64,000 nucleotides of DNA from J054 sp964613615 (GCA_964613615.1 CAZTIB010000129.1:1-64000); one strand, 5' to 3'; shown: positions 35,046 to 44,704, numbered from the stretch's first letter. Made by a program: numbers and translations. Notes: generated by a model not told the origin, from the letters alone.

Positions 35046-38000
35046 GTGAAACCCCTGGCCGATTTCCGAGCGTGGCTCAGCCCGCGCAATGCCCGCTTTT
35101 GGGTCGCGATCCTGTTCATCGTCTACACGCTGGCGGGCTTTTTCCTCGTCCCGTGGTTGCTGCAAAGAGAACTGCCCGCCTTCGCGCAGAATCTCGTCCA
35201 ACGGGATGCCATCGTGGAGAAGGTCCGCTTCAATCCGTGGACCCTCGCGCTGGAAGCAGAAGCCTTCCGGTTGCGGGACACGGACGGCGGCGCCCTGCTC
35301 GGCTTCGACAAGCTGCGGCTGAACCTGCAGCTGTCGAGTATCTTCCGCCGGGCGCTGGTATTTCGTGAAGTGCAACTGACCGCGCCGGCGGTGAACCTGG
35401 TGCGAGAGGGTTTTGCCGATACCAACCTCGGCCGGCTGGCCGCGGCGGCGAGTGGCCCTGTCGATGGCACAATGGCGGACGCCGACGACGACAGCGATCT
35501 CCTTCGGTTGGTCATTCATGACCTGCAGATTATCGAAGGCGCCGTCGACGTCACGGACCGGATGCCGGCCACCGCGTTCGAGACCCGCCTGGCGCCCATC
35601 AACGTCGAGATCAACAGCCTCAGCACGCTGCCGAACGTCACTGGTGACCAGGTCATCCGCATTCGCACGGAAGGGGACGGCCTGATCGAATGGGTTGGCT
35701 CGCTGCAGATCAATCCGTTGGCCTCCATCGGCCGGATCACGCTCAAGCTCCCAGGGCTGCCACTGCTGACCCGCTACCTGGATGACTTGCTGGCCTTCGA
35801 CCTGGACGGCGGGCTGCTGGACCTGGCCTTTGACTACGAGCTGCAGGGACAGCCCGACGGACAGTTCCGCGCGGCCGTGGACGGCCTCAGCCTGAATATC
35901 ACCGAGACGGGGCTGGCCACGGAAGACAATGCCGAAGAGTTCTTTGCCTTCGAGAACCTCCGCGTTTCAGGGGGCACGCTGCGCTGGCCCGAAGCCAAAG
36001 CCAATGTGGCCGAGATCGTGCTCACCGAGCCAAGGCTGGAGACGTGGCTGGACCAGGACGGCAAGCTAAACCTGACGCAGCTGCTGGAAGAGCGCGCCGA
36101 TGTGCTTGACGACGCACCCGCGGCCGGCGAGGCCGAGACGGCCCCGGAAACGAGCGACGATGCCACTGCTGAAGCCGGAGGCACCGAAGCCGCTGCCACT
36201 GACGCCGAGCCGGCTGATGAGCAACCACAGGAATTCCAACTCAGCGTGTCCCGGGTGCGCATCGACGGGCTCAACGCGCGTTTCGAAGATCGCACGCTGC
36301 CTGAGCCGGGACAGCTTGAAGTGAACGCGCTGAACCTGGAAGTACGGGAATTGAATAACACGCCCGACGCCCGCTTTCCCTTCGACCTGGACCTGCAGGT
36401 CGCGAGCGGCGGCGTGATCACAGCGACGGGCGAAGTCGGCGCACTGCCGGAGGTCGTTGCGGACGCCAAGCTGACGGTCGACCAGCTGGCCTTGCCCGTC
36501 GTACAGCCCTGGCTTGCCCCGGTTGTCCGTGCCCAGCTGAACACCGGCACGTTGAGCGCCGATACCACCGTGGCGTCGTCAGCGGAGGAGTTGCTGAGCC
36601 TGAGGGGGCAGCTCACCGTGGACGGGCTGGACGTCACGGATGCCAATGCGGAAGACCTGGTTCGCTGGAAGCAGCTCGCGGTGCAGGACCTGATTTTCCA
36701 GCTCACGGCCAGCCAGCTCGAAATTGCGCGCCTTACCCTGCGCGAGCCCTTCGCGCGGGTCGAGATAGACGCCGAACGCCAGCTGAACTTTGCCCAGGCA
36801 GTGATCGAGCAACCGCCCACCGCGGAGGCAGGCGCAGACGAGGCCGGCGACCCCCTGGTGTTCCGCTTGGGGACGAGCTTCATCGAGGACGGCAGCGTGG
36901 ACTTCGCCGACCTGTCTTTGCCGCTGCGCTTTCGCACCGAAGTGCGCGAGTTCGGCGGCAAGATCTCGGCACTGGCCAGCGACACGCGGCAGCCATCCGA
37001 GCTGGACTTCGAAGGCCGTGTGGGCAAGTTCGGCCAAGCCAAGCTCACAGGCCAGCTAATCGCGCTCGACCCACTGGCGAAAAGCGCCGTGCGGGTCGAG
37101 TTCGTCAACGTGAACATGCCGGACCTGTCGCCATACACCGTGGACTTCGCCGGCCGTAAGATTGCAGCGGGCAAACTGAACCTGGATCTCGACTACCGCT
37201 TCGAAAAATCGCAGCTGGTGGGCAAGAACCAGATCGTGATCGAGAAGATCAAACTCGGCGACAAGGTGGACAATCCCGACGCGCTGGACCTGCCCCTGGG
37301 CCTGGCCGTTGCGCTGCTGAGCGACACCAACGGCGTGATCGATATGAAGCTCACCATCGAGGGTGACGTAGACGATCCCGAGTTCAGCGCGCGCAGCATA
37401 GTTGGCAAGGCCTTGGCGAATCTACTGGTCAAGGCCGTGACCTCACCCTTCCGTTTACTTGGCGGCCTGGTGGGCGGCGGCGAAGACGTCGACCTGCAGA
37501 ACATCAGCTTCGAGCCAGGTGAGTTGGCCCTGAGCCCGCCGGAAGAAGAAAAACTCACGCAGCTGGGCGCGGCCCTGGCCCAGCGTCCCGGCCTGGAACT
37601 CTCGATACCCGGTGCTTACGCAGCGCAGGTGGATACCGAGGGGCTTGCAGAGGCACGCGTCGACGCAGCGGCAAGGGCAGAAGTGGAAGCGGAAACGGGC
37701 GATAGCGACGAACTGCTGGCCGAGCGAGCCGGTAAAGCGTACGAGAATCTTGCCCGCGAGCGGCTACCCGAACTTTCCCTGCGCGACCTGCGCAAGCAGT
37801 TCGAGGTACAGGACGATGATCCGGAGACGCCGGATTTCGATACCCTCGCCTACCTGTCCGAGATCAAACGCCAGCTTATTGCTGCCGAACCGGTTTCCGA
37901 GGCCGAGCTGCAGGCCCTTGGCGATGCGCGCGCCGCAGCGGTAACCGATTACCTCAGCACCAGCGCCGGCCTGCCGCCCGAACGCCTGCGTGCTGCCGAC

Positions 38001-38066
38001 ACAGTCGCGGTGGAGCCCGGCAAGGAAAACCAGGTCACGATCACGCTGGAACTCGACACCGGCTAA
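35046..38066 (+). CDS. Giant AsmA-like / DUF748 envelope protein
   Basis: A 1006-aa protein with one N-terminal membrane helix (residues 17-37) and a very long beta-rich body. The repeated pattern of AsmA/DUF748 proteins is visible: FNPWTLALEAEAFRLRDTDG, FREVQLTAPAVNLVREG, and near the end KSAVRVEFVNVNMPDLSPYT and KLNLDLDYRFEKSQLVGKNQ. An acidic low-complexity linker rich in Ala, Glu and Asp (about 350-395) divides it. The family is related to bridge-like lipid-transfer proteins that span the periplasm; for DUF748 this is inference. The start is GTG at 35046. It is probably a stand-alone gene downstream of the polysaccharide operon. Confidence 0.85.
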   Translation: MKPLADFRAWLSPRNARFWVAILFIVYTLAGFFLVPWLLQRELPAFAQNLVQRDAIVEKVRFNPWTLALEAEAFRLRDTDGGALLGFDKLRLNLQLSSIFRRALVFREVQLTAPAVNLVREGFADTNLGRLAAAASGPVDGTMADADDDSDLLRLVIHDLQIIEGAVDVTDRMPATAFETRLAPINVEINSLSTLPNVTGDQVIRIRTEGDGLIEWVGSLQINPLASIGRITLKLPGLPLLTRYLDDLLAFDLDGGLLDLAFDYELQGQPDGQFRAAVDGLSLNITETGLATEDNAEEFFAFENLRVSGGTLRWPEAKANVAEIVLTEPRLETWLDQDGKLNLTQLLEERADVLDDAPAAGEAETAPETSDDATAEAGGTEAAATDAEPADEQPQEFQLSVSRVRIDGLNARFEDRTLPEPGQLEVNALNLEVRELNNTPDARFPFDLDLQVASGGVITATGEVGALPEVVADAKLTVDQLALPVVQPWLAPVVRAQLNTGTLSADTTVASSAEELLSLRGQLTVDGLDVTDANAEDLVRWKQLAVQDLIFQLTASQLEIARLTLREPFARVEIDAERQLNFAQAVIEQPPTAEAGADEAGDPLVFRLGTSFIEDGSVDFADLSLPLRFRTEVREFGGKISALASDTRQPSELDFEGRVGKFGQAKLTGQLIALDPLAKSAVRVEFVNVNMPDLSPYTVDFAGRKIAAGKLNLDLDYRFEKSQLVGKNQIVIEKIKLGDKVDNPDALDLPLGLAVALLSDTNGVIDMKLTIEGDVDDPEFSARSIVGKALANLLVKAVTSPFRLLGGLVGGGEDVDLQNISFEPGELALSPPEEEKLTQLGAALAQRPGLELSIPGAYAAQVDTEGLAEARVDAAARAEVEAETGDSDELLAERAGKAYENLARERLPELSLRDLRKQFEVQDDDPETPDFDTLAYLSEIKRQLIAAEPVSEAELQALGDARAAAVTDYLSTSAGLPPERLRAADTVAVEPGKENQVTITLELDTG

Positions 38067-38145
38067 GGGGACTTTCTTTCTTAAGAATGTCCCCGTGCAG
38101 GGCCCACTGGCAGCCAAGGGGACATGGTCTGGAACGAATGTCCCC
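38067..38145. repeat. Two 28-bp GGGGAC...GTCCCC palindromes
   Basis: Copies at 38067-38094 and 38118-38145. The first begins directly after the TAA stop of the DUF748 gene (GGCTAAGGGGACTTTC), exactly as at 34885. Both end in GAATGTCCCC. The intergenic region contains nothing else before the stop of the convergent cupin gene at 38155. Confidence 0.85.
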
Positions 38146-38154
38146 GGACGATCG

Positions 38155-38994
38155 TTAGCGGCATGCGTCCTGGAACTGCACCGTCAGGTTCGTCGGCGTG
38201 CGCAGCAAAAAGAAGGCGACAGAATCCGTGCCCGATTCCAGCCCGCCGTGGGGAATGCCTGCCGGCCGATAGAAATAACCGCCGGGGCGATACTCGCCGT
38301 GCACCGGCCCCTGCTCGAGGCATTCGCCGAGCCGGAACTGCCCTTCGAGCAGGAAGCCCTCTTCCGCCGTGTCGTGTACTTCCCACGGGAATTCGAATTC
38401 TGTGCCCATGCGCAGCAACCAGGTGCGCTGCCCGGTCTCTTCCACCCACAGCAGATCTTTCACTTCCACTGCGAGCGTGCGCCCGGTATCGCGTTGTGCC
38501 ACCACGCCAGCCCGCCACGGCTCGCGCTGCGTGTCCATGATTCGTGACTGCAGACCGTCGGTGTCGCGCGGCGGATCCATAAACAGCAGCACCCGCGCAC
38601 CGCCTGCGCCCGCGGTCCAGACCGGCGCCGGGGCCGCAACGGGCACATGCGCGTAGTGGTAAGGCCCGAGCGCCGTGCCGTCGAAGCTCAGCTCGCCCTC
38701 AAGCACCAGTAGCTCGACGGTATGGTCACGCTGCCCGGGCAGCGTTTGCGACCAGCCCGCAGGCAGTTCTGCCACCGCCACCCGACGGCCGTCCCGGGCA
38801 TCGTTCAACAGCTGGACCGGCGTGTCACCGAGGACGGCCAGCGTCGCAGCGGGTGCGGATGCGGTCTCCCGGAACAGGACCAGGTCGGGGTTCGCCGCGT
38901 TTACCGGCGCTGAAATACCCAGCAACACCATCAGGCCAGCGCTTGCCCGCACCGCATGCCACCACTGCTGACTATTATGAACTTGCCGGATCAT
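38155..38994 (-). CDS. Exported bicupin (DUF4437-like) protein
   Basis: A 279-aa protein with a signal peptide (LMVLLGISAPVNAA). Two cupin-like halves are seen. The first has HTVELLVLEGELSFDGTALGP and the second EFPWEVHDTAEEGFLLEGQFR with a final GGYFYRPAGIPHGG. The His/Glu positions in each half (HTVELLVLEGEL; VHDTAEEGFLLEG) could bind a metal, as in ChrR-like anti-sigma or dioxygenase cupins. The location is periplasmic. No neighbour suggests a substrate. It ends 10 bp from a palindromic repeat. Confidence 0.75.
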   Translation of the reverse strand: MIRQVHNSQQWWHAVRASAGLMVLLGISAPVNAANPDLVLFRETASAPAATLAVLGDTPVQLLNDARDGRRVAVAELPAGWSQTLPGQRDHTVELLVLEGELSFDGTALGPYHYAHVPVAAPAPVWTAGAGGARVLLFMDPPRDTDGLQSRIMDTQREPWRAGVVAQRDTGRTLAVEVKDLLWVEETGQRTWLLRMGTEFEFPWEVHDTAEEGFLLEGQFRLGECLEQGPVHGEYRPGGYFYRPAGIPHGGLESGTDSVAFFLLRTPTNLTVQFQDACR

Positions 38995-39019
38995 GGCCAG
39001 AGATTACCAGAGCGTGCCG

Positions 39020-40141
39020 CTACATCACCCGCTGCAGGCCAAGGGCAAACAACGCACCCAGCGCCCCGGCCGCCGGCAGCGTGACAACCCAAGCCATCAG
39101 GATCTCGCGAATCGTGTGCCAGTGTGCCTGCCGCGTGACGGTACCGATGCCGAACAACGTGCCGCAGGACACGTGCGTGGTGGACACCGGCACGCCGAGA
39201 TTCGACGCGCCGATCACCAGCCCGGCGGTGACGAGGTTGGCGGTAAAACCCTGGCCGGGGTTCATGTCTGTGATCTGGTGCGACATGGTCTCGGCAATCC
39301 GCCGCGCGCCCAGCCAGCCGCCCAGCGCGATCGCGGCACCCACGATCATCACCGCATTGGTTGGTGCAACCAGGTTGCCTACTAACAGCAGCGCGGCAAT
39401 TTTAGGGGTATCGTTCAAACCCCGCGCAAAACTCACCAGCCCGGCCGTCAGGAAATGCAGCGTGTCGAGCAACTGGCTTGCGCGGATGCCCACCAGGTTG
39501 CCCCGATAGCGAACACGGCAGCTCGCCTGCTTATCGATGTCCAGCGTGTAGGACTCCACCATCTCCAGCGCCTGGGCGGACGAGAGTCGTCCGGGCACTG
39601 CATGCACCACTCGTTTGCCAATACAGATGCAGGTCTCGTGATCGACACCCACCAGTTCTCGCACGCGCCGGAACAGCGGGTACACCACAGCCGTCAACAA
39701 GACCGCGAGAATGGGGCTGGTCAGCAGCGGCAGGATGAAAGTGCGGCCCAGCGTGTCGGTATTGATGTCACCGGCCGCCGTCACCAGGCCGGCTCCCACC
39801 AGCCCGCCGATCAGTGAGTGCGTGGTGGAGATCGGAAAACTGAGACGCGTGGCGAGCAGCACCGTCGTTGCCGCTGCCAGGACCACGGCGGCCGCGAATA
39901 CCGGGGTCGAAGCAACTTCCGCTGCCACCAGCCCCTTGCCGCTGAAGGCGGCAAGTAACCGGGTCGCCAGAAAGATCGCGGCCACCGAACCCATCGCGGT
40001 GGCCGCGGTGGCCCAGGCCAGCGACACCCGGTACGACGCTGTGCCGCTGCCGTAGATCGTGGCCACGCCCTTGAAATTGTCGTTGGCGCCGTTGGCGAAG
40101 GCCAGCAGCAGACCAACGGTCAGTATGACTAACAGTGTCAA
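39020..40141 (-). CDS. Inorganic phosphate transporter, PiT family
   Basis: A low-affinity phosphate:H+ or Na+ symporter with about 10 membrane helices (373 aa). The duplicated signature is present as ANGANDNFKGVATIYGSG near the N-terminus and FARGLNDTPKIAALLLVG in the second half, with LSFPISTTHSLIGGLVGAG and LGVPVSTTHVSCGTLFG as the paired P-x-S-T-T-H motifs. A cytoplasmic loop (about 165-215) with CICIGKRV separates the halves. No PhoU-like companion gene is adjacent. It lies 25 bp upstream of the cupin gene on the same strand. Confidence 0.92.
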   Translation of the reverse strand: MTLLVILTVGLLLAFANGANDNFKGVATIYGSGTASYRVSLAWATAATAMGSVAAIFLATRLLAAFSGKGLVAAEVASTPVFAAAVVLAAATTVLLATRLSFPISTTHSLIGGLVGAGLVTAAGDINTDTLGRTFILPLLTSPILAVLLTAVVYPLFRRVRELVGVDHETCICIGKRVVHAVPGRLSSAQALEMVESYTLDIDKQASCRVRYRGNLVGIRASQLLDTLHFLTAGLVSFARGLNDTPKIAALLLVGNLVAPTNAVMIVGAAIALGGWLGARRIAETMSHQITDMNPGQGFTANLVTAGLVIGASNLGVPVSTTHVSCGTLFGIGTVTRQAHWHTIREILMAWVVTLPAAGALGALFALGLQRVM

Positions 40142-40283
40142 GATTCCCCCGGACCCAAGCGCGTGCGGAACTGCAACGCTCGCTGCCTATGATGGGTGGA
40201 CACGCCCAGGGGCCCTGAGTTCCGTTGGACAAGCCCGATGCATGCGTCATTCTCCAAGGAGTGGCACTGCAGGGGGACGGACT

Positions 40284-40330
40284 GGGGACATTCTGCTTTT
40301 TCCGCCCTGCGGAAAAAGCAGAATGTCCCC
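40284..40330. repeat. 47-bp perfect palindromic hairpin (GGGGACATTC family)
   Basis: Two perfect 21-bp arms (starting GGGGACATTCTGC) around a 5-nt loop, CCCTG. It lies 8 bp beyond the stop of the APC permease gene (minus strand). Same family as the 28-bp elements but with a longer internal arm. The size and outer ends match the copy at 44599-44645. Confidence 0.92.
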
Positions 40331-40338
40331 AATTGCCA

Positions 40339-41562
40339 TCAAAGGGACACCACCAGGATAAACAGGCTGGCCACCGCACCGATCACCGGGACTGCAAACG
40401 GCAGTACCCGCACACCCGGCGGGGCTGGGTCCTGCCACTTGATCCGCAGCAGGCTCAGGTTGATCAGCGTAAACACCGCGAGCACCATCGCGCTGGTGGT
40501 CTTGGCCAGGCTAATCAGGGGCAAGGCGAGGGCCAGTAGCAGGACCAGGCCTCCGGCGATCAGTGTCGCCAGCAACGGTGTGCGCGTGCGGGGATCCACA
40601 CGCCCCAGGATTTCCGGCAACCAGCCGTTGCGGCTCATGCCAAAGAAGATTCGTGACGCCATGATGATCTGTATCAATGCGCCGTTGGTGACCGCAATCA
40701 GTCCGATCAGGCTCAGGAACACAGGCGAACCTGCGGTTGCCGCTGTATACACGGTGGCCAGGGGCGCTTCACTCGCGGCCAGTTCTGCGGGCGACAAGGT
40801 CGTGACCGAGACCAGCGTCACCAGCAAATAGAGTGCCGAAGAAAATGCAAAAGCCAGCAGAATCCCGATTGGAATCGTGCGCTGCGGTCGTTTCACTTCC
40901 TCGGCAATGTTCACCATGTCTTCAAAACCTATGAACGCGAAAAACGCCAGGAAGGCGCCGCCCAGCACACCCTGCCAGGCAATCCGCGATACAGGCACCA
41001 GGTCCGCCATGGAAAAGCCCGCGAGCTCGACGAGATTGGGTGCCGCTGCACCGATGACCCAGAACAATCCCCCGGCCTCGACCAGCGTGAGGAACACCGC
41101 CACGAGCACCGACTCCCGGATACCGCGGGCCGCAACCAGGGTCAACACCGCGGTGTTCAGCACGATGATCAACCACACCGGAGCATCCATGAACACACGG
41201 AAATAGCCCACGAAGCCCCGCGCCATGGTTGCGGCAGAAACGAGGCCGGCCAGCGCAATCAGCAGGCCCACAGCAATGGATAGCGCCTGCACACGAAAGG
41301 CCCGCTGGACATAAACGGCTTCGCCCGCGCTGACCGGAAAGCGCGCCCCGAGTTCGCCGTAGCTGAGCCCGGTGAACACCGCAACCAGCGCCGCAATGAG
41401 AAACGCGAAGGGTGCGAGCAGTCCCGCCTCGCCCGCCACTTTGCCCACCAGCACATAGATACCGGCGCCGATGATGTTGCCGGCGCCATACAGTGTGAAC
41501 AGCAACAGGGAAACTTCCCGTTTCAGACCGCCCTGCGTGTCACCTTGCCGTGGCATGGGCAC
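40339..41562 (-). CDS. APC-family amino acid/organic cation permease
   Basis: An amino acid-polyamine-organocation permease with about 11-12 helices (407 aa). The first helix is broken at GAGNIIGAGIYVLVGKVAG, the unwound substrate-binding motif of the family. PFAFLIAALVAVFTGLSYGELGARFP and FFAFIGFEDMVNIAEEVKRPQRT are further hallmarks. The protein is a little short at the C-terminus compared with the 440-500 aa of many members. Substrate unknown. It is followed by the perfect 47-bp hairpin, which could stop its transcript. Confidence 0.9.
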   Translation of the reverse strand: MPMPRQGDTQGGLKREVSLLLFTLYGAGNIIGAGIYVLVGKVAGEAGLLAPFAFLIAALVAVFTGLSYGELGARFPVSAGEAVYVQRAFRVQALSIAVGLLIALAGLVSAATMARGFVGYFRVFMDAPVWLIIVLNTAVLTLVAARGIRESVLVAVFLTLVEAGGLFWVIGAAAPNLVELAGFSMADLVPVSRIAWQGVLGGAFLAFFAFIGFEDMVNIAEEVKRPQRTIPIGILLAFAFSSALYLLVTLVSVTTLSPAELAASEAPLATVYTAATAGSPVFLSLIGLIAVTNGALIQIIMASRIFFGMSRNGWLPEILGRVDPRTRTPLLATLIAGGLVLLLALALPLISLAKTTSAMVLAVFTLINLSLLRIKWQDPAPPGVRVLPFAVPVIGAVASLFILVVSL

Positions 41563-41599
41563 AGCCTATCACCGAGCCTGCCGTGCTTCGTGCGCTAAG

Positions 41600-41755
41600 A
41601 TGCGCGGGACATCCCGCCACCCGAGATGCAGGTGGACATCACCCCGGCACGCGTGGAGCGAATACGCGAAGCTGAGCGAGGCCGACCTGGCAGCGATCTA
41701 TGCCTACCTGATGGCGCAGCCAGCCGTGCGTAATCGCGTGACGCCCACCGGCTGA
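41600..41755 (+). pseudogene. Remnant of a cytochrome c C-terminus
   Basis: From 41654 the frame reads WSEYAKLSEADLAAIYAYLM and ends in TGA at 41755, the typical C-terminal helix of exported class I cytochromes c. Just upstream the matching sequence (PPPEMQVDITPAR) is in another frame, so a frameshift lies near 41650. No CxxCH motif and no start are found. The rest of the gene seems to have been deleted, with the APC permease now occupying the upstream DNA. Reading by eye only. Confidence 0.55.
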
Positions 41756-41853
41756 TCGCTGCACCGCGCCGGTGGCGGGCAGCAGCCGAACGGTTGGTGC
41801 CGGATACCAGTCCCCTGGCTTGAAATGCAGCACTCCGCCCCCATTTTTCAACC

Positions 41854-42045
41854 ATGGAAAATGATGAAACACAGTTGATTGCCAACTACGGCGCCCAGGC
41901 CGCGATACTGGCCTATCAGCGGCTGCTGCAGCTGAACTGGGAGTCGTGGAAGCCGGAAGTCGCCGACTGGCTGCACAGCGAAGACGCCGAGCCGGTGCTG
42001 AAGGAACTGCTGGTCGCGGTGCCATGCTCCGCCACCGTGCACTAG
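41854..42045 (+). CDS. Small hypothetical protein (63 aa)
   Basis: An acidic, helix-forming protein (MENDETQLIANYGAQAAILA, WESWKPEVADWLHSEDAEPV). Composition is balanced and unlike shadow ORFs, which supports a real gene. No clear ribosome binding site is seen upstream. It may be a small regulator or a leftover of the decayed cytochrome region. Not recognised. Confidence 0.45.
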   Translation: MENDETQLIANYGAQAAILAYQRLLQLNWESWKPEVADWLHSEDAEPVLKELLVAVPCSATVH

Positions 42046-42062
42046 ACGAACACTGAATTCCG

Positions 42063-42088
42063 GGGGCCTTCTGCCAGCAGAATGTCCC
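42063..42088. repeat. Degenerate copy of the GGGGACATTC palindrome
   Basis: GGGGCCTTCTGCCAGCAGAATGTCCC matches the 28-bp element with changes in the left arm (GGCC for GGAC). It lies 17 bp after the stop of the small hypothetical gene. Confidence 0.6.
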
Positions 42089-42259
42089 GAACCCCGGCCT
42101 TGGGAGCCCGCACGGGGCTTGCACGGCGCCGCTCCCCTGCGACCCATGGGACGCCGACCTGGCGGCCAGCGGGGCGCGCGTTTCTCCGCCGACGCTGGAT
42201 TTTCGTATAGCATTCGACCCGCGAACGTCGATCCCGACGCGTGGATACGAGTACCGGCA

Positions 42260-43012
42260 ATGAAAAAAATCCTCATCGTCACCGCTGGCATCGTGGCCGC
42301 GATCCTCGTTCTGGCCTACGGCTGGCTGAGCTATTCGTCGCAGAAGAACCTGGCCCGGGCGACAGAAGTAGCATTGGCCGCGATGGAGTCGACCGCCGAC
42401 GTGGTGGTTGAAGAAGAAGGCGACTGGCTGATCATGCGCCCGAAAAACCAGGCACCGACCACCGGCGTCATCGTCTACCCGGGTGCCTACTGCGACATTC
42501 GCGGCTACGCGCCGGTGCTGCGGGAAGTCGCCCGCGCAGGCTACTTCGTCGTGGGCGTATCCATGCCGTTTTACTTCTCGATCTTTGCGCCCGACAGCGC
42601 CGACGGGGTGCGCGCGGCCTTCCCCGACATTGAAAGGTGGGTAATCGCCGGCCATTCCATGGGCGGCGCGATGGCCGGTGCTTATGCCGAGGACAACCAG
42701 GATGACCTGGCGGGCCTGATCTTCTGGGACGCCTACCCGCCCGAATACAGCAGCCTGGCCGACTCCGACCTGCCGGTGACGCACATCCACCGGGCGACGC
42801 TGGAGGGTGCACCGCCACAGAAATTCGAAGATATGCGGCACCTGTTCCCGGACGAAAGTCTATGGATACCGATACCGGGCGGGATTCACATGTACTTTGG
42901 CTCCTTTGATGGTGGCGCCTATGAAGAAGTCTGGGTGCCGAAAATCAGTGAGCAGACCCAGCTGGAAATGGTCACGGCCGCCACTTTGAAGGGCCTCGAA
43001 CGGGCCCGCTAG
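42260..43012 (+). CDS. Membrane-anchored alpha/beta hydrolase, paralogue
   Basis: A 250-aa alpha/beta hydrolase with an N-terminal hydrophobic anchor (residues 3-22, ILIVTAGIVAAILVLAYGW). The nucleophile elbow is AGHSMGGAMA. The acid is probably in the FWDAYPPEY region and the catalytic His in GGIHMYFG. Architecture and length match the hydrolase at 7363-8112, so the two are paralogues. The ATG at 42260 starts the anchor helix; in-frame sequence upstream is rejected as non-coding. No neighbouring gene suggests a substrate. Confidence 0.82.
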   Translation: MKKILIVTAGIVAAILVLAYGWLSYSSQKNLARATEVALAAMESTADVVVEEEGDWLIMRPKNQAPTTGVIVYPGAYCDIRGYAPVLREVARAGYFVVGVSMPFYFSIFAPDSADGVRAAFPDIERWVIAGHSMGGAMAGAYAEDNQDDLAGLIFWDAYPPEYSSLADSDLPVTHIHRATLEGAPPQKFEDMRHLFPDESLWIPIPGGIHMYFGSFDGGAYEEVWVPKISEQTQLEMVTAATLKGLERAR

Positions 43013-43200
43013 GCCGGGCAGATTCGCCGCCAGGCGCACATAGTCGGGGGCTGGCGGCCAGTTTGCGCCCTGCAGCGCGCGCCATTGACGCCTATTGTCT
43101 AGATAATTCAGACACTTAGGATCTACAGGCGGGTGGCCCACAGGGGGCATCCGCACACCCCCGTACGTCGAAAACTACTCCACGGGAGGACCTGCAGCTC

Positions 43201-44592
43201 GTGGAAGCGAAACAGACCAACATTCTGCTAGCACTACTGTTCATCGGCGTGCTGATGGGCGCGGTGGATATTGCGATCATCGGCCCGGCGCTGCCCGCTA
43301 TCCAGGCCGAGTTCGACATGACCGGCCGGCAGCTGTCGGTGCTGTTCAATGCTTACGTGCTGTGCCAGATGATCGGCGCACAGCTGCTCGCCAAGATCTC
43401 CGACCGCATCGGCCTGCGCGCGGTCTACATGTTCAGCATCGGCTGCTTTGCTCTCGGCTCTCTACTGTTGTCCTTCGCCCCGGACATTTACACCTTGTAT
43501 ACCGGCCGCTCGATCCAGGGCTTCGGCGCCGGCGGCATCTTCCCGGTGGCAGCCGCCGTGATTGCGGCTCGGTTGCCGATGGAGAAACGCGGACAGGCCC
43601 TGGGTATCCTCGGCTCCGTGTGGGGCATTGCGTTCCTGATCGGCCCGATTCTCGGCGGCATCTTCCTGAGGTTTTCGTGGCAGTGGCTGTTCCTCGTGAA
43701 CCTGCCCATCGCCGCATTGCTGATGATCGGCGCATTCCGCATGCTGCCCACCGACCGACCCGCGCGACGGGCACCGTTCGACCTGGCCGGCACGCTCATG
43801 CTGGTCGTGGGCATCACAGCACTGGTGGTCGGTATCAACCAGGTCGACACCAACGCCGTGCTGGCCAGCATCTTCAGCTGGCAAGTTTTGCCACTATTGC
43901 TCGTATTCGCGATGCTCGCCCCGCTGTTCTGGAAGCGCGAAAAGTTGGCGGCCGACCCGATCATCCGCCCCGGGCTGTTCGACTCCCGGCAGATTCGCAC
44001 GGCCTGCGCCGTGGCCGGCGGTGCGGGCGCGATGCAATCGGCCGGCGTGTTTCTGCCAACCCTGATCGTCGCAGCGATCGGTATCACGGAAGCCAACGCA
44101 GCGCTGCTGCTGTTGCCCGGTGTCATCATGTCCACCATTGCATCGCCGGTTGTTGGCCGACTGATCAACGTAGTGGGTACCCGGCTGCTGGTGCTGACCA
44201 GCCTGGTGCTGGTGACAAGTTCTTTTGTTCTCCTGGGTCGCAGCGAGCTGACTCTGCCCGTCATCATCGCGGCCAACGTCATCAACGGCCTGGGTTCTGC
44301 CGGCCTGGTGGGCGCCCCGCTGCGCTTCATCATGCTGGCCGAGGCGCGGCCGCAGGAGCGCGGTTCTGCGCAGGGCCTGCTCAGCGTCTGCACCTCCCTG
44401 GGCCGGCTGGTTGGCGCCGCCGCAGTCGGCGCCGTAGCCGCCTCGCAAGGCGGCGGCATCGCCGGCTACCAGAGCGCCTTCGCCGGCATGGCCTTCCTGG
44501 CTGTTACGCTGATCCTGTTGGCGGCGCTTCTGAAGTCCAGGACCGCCGAACGGCAGGACGCCGAAGCCCTGCCGGCCAGTGCGTCTGCCTGA
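43201..44592 (+). CDS. MFS exporter (DHA2-like), paralogue of 18711-20117
   Basis: A 463-aa multidrug-type major facilitator with about 14 helices. Motifs VDIAIIGPALPAIQAEFDM and KISDRIGLRAVYMFS correspond to LDLAIIGPALPAIQADFDM and KMSDRYGRRRIYVLS of the exporter at 18711, and similarity continues to the C-terminus (SLGRLVGAAAVGAVAASQGG). One basic Arg of motif A is lost here (GLRA versus GRRR). The start is GTG at 43201 with GGGAGGA upstream. It is followed after 6 bp by a 47-bp palindrome. Substrate unknown. Confidence 0.88.
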   Translation: MEAKQTNILLALLFIGVLMGAVDIAIIGPALPAIQAEFDMTGRQLSVLFNAYVLCQMIGAQLLAKISDRIGLRAVYMFSIGCFALGSLLLSFAPDIYTLYTGRSIQGFGAGGIFPVAAAVIAARLPMEKRGQALGILGSVWGIAFLIGPILGGIFLRFSWQWLFLVNLPIAALLMIGAFRMLPTDRPARRAPFDLAGTLMLVVGITALVVGINQVDTNAVLASIFSWQVLPLLLVFAMLAPLFWKREKLAADPIIRPGLFDSRQIRTACAVAGGAGAMQSAGVFLPTLIVAAIGITEANAALLLLPGVIMSTIASPVVGRLINVVGTRLLVLTSLVLVTSSFVLLGRSELTLPVIIAANVINGLGSAGLVGAPLRFIMLAEARPQERGSAQGLLSVCTSLGRLVGAAAVGAVAASQGGGIAGYQSAFAGMAFLAVTLILLAALLKSRTAERQDAEALPASASA

Positions 44593-44598
44593 CAGATC

Positions 44599-44645
44599 GG
44601 GGACATTCTCCAATTTTTACTGTGTGGTAATTGAAGAATGTCCCC
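44599..44645. repeat. 47-bp palindromic element (GGGGACATTC family)
   Basis: Starts GGGGACATTCTCCAATT and ends AATTGAAGAATGTCCCC; same length as the copy at 40284-40330 with a different inner stem. It begins 6 bp after the stop of the MFS gene. Confidence 0.85.
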
Positions 44646-44704
44646 AGCTTTCCGGGTGTTTCAGGCACTCTTCTTTCTGAAAAGGACAGGGCCGGAGACC
44701 TTCC

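Noticed and set aside
35834..37174. Long minus-strand ORF inside the DUF748 gene
   Set aside because: Low-complexity Ser/Ala/Arg composition and full overlap with a well-supported gene; a shadow of codon bias.
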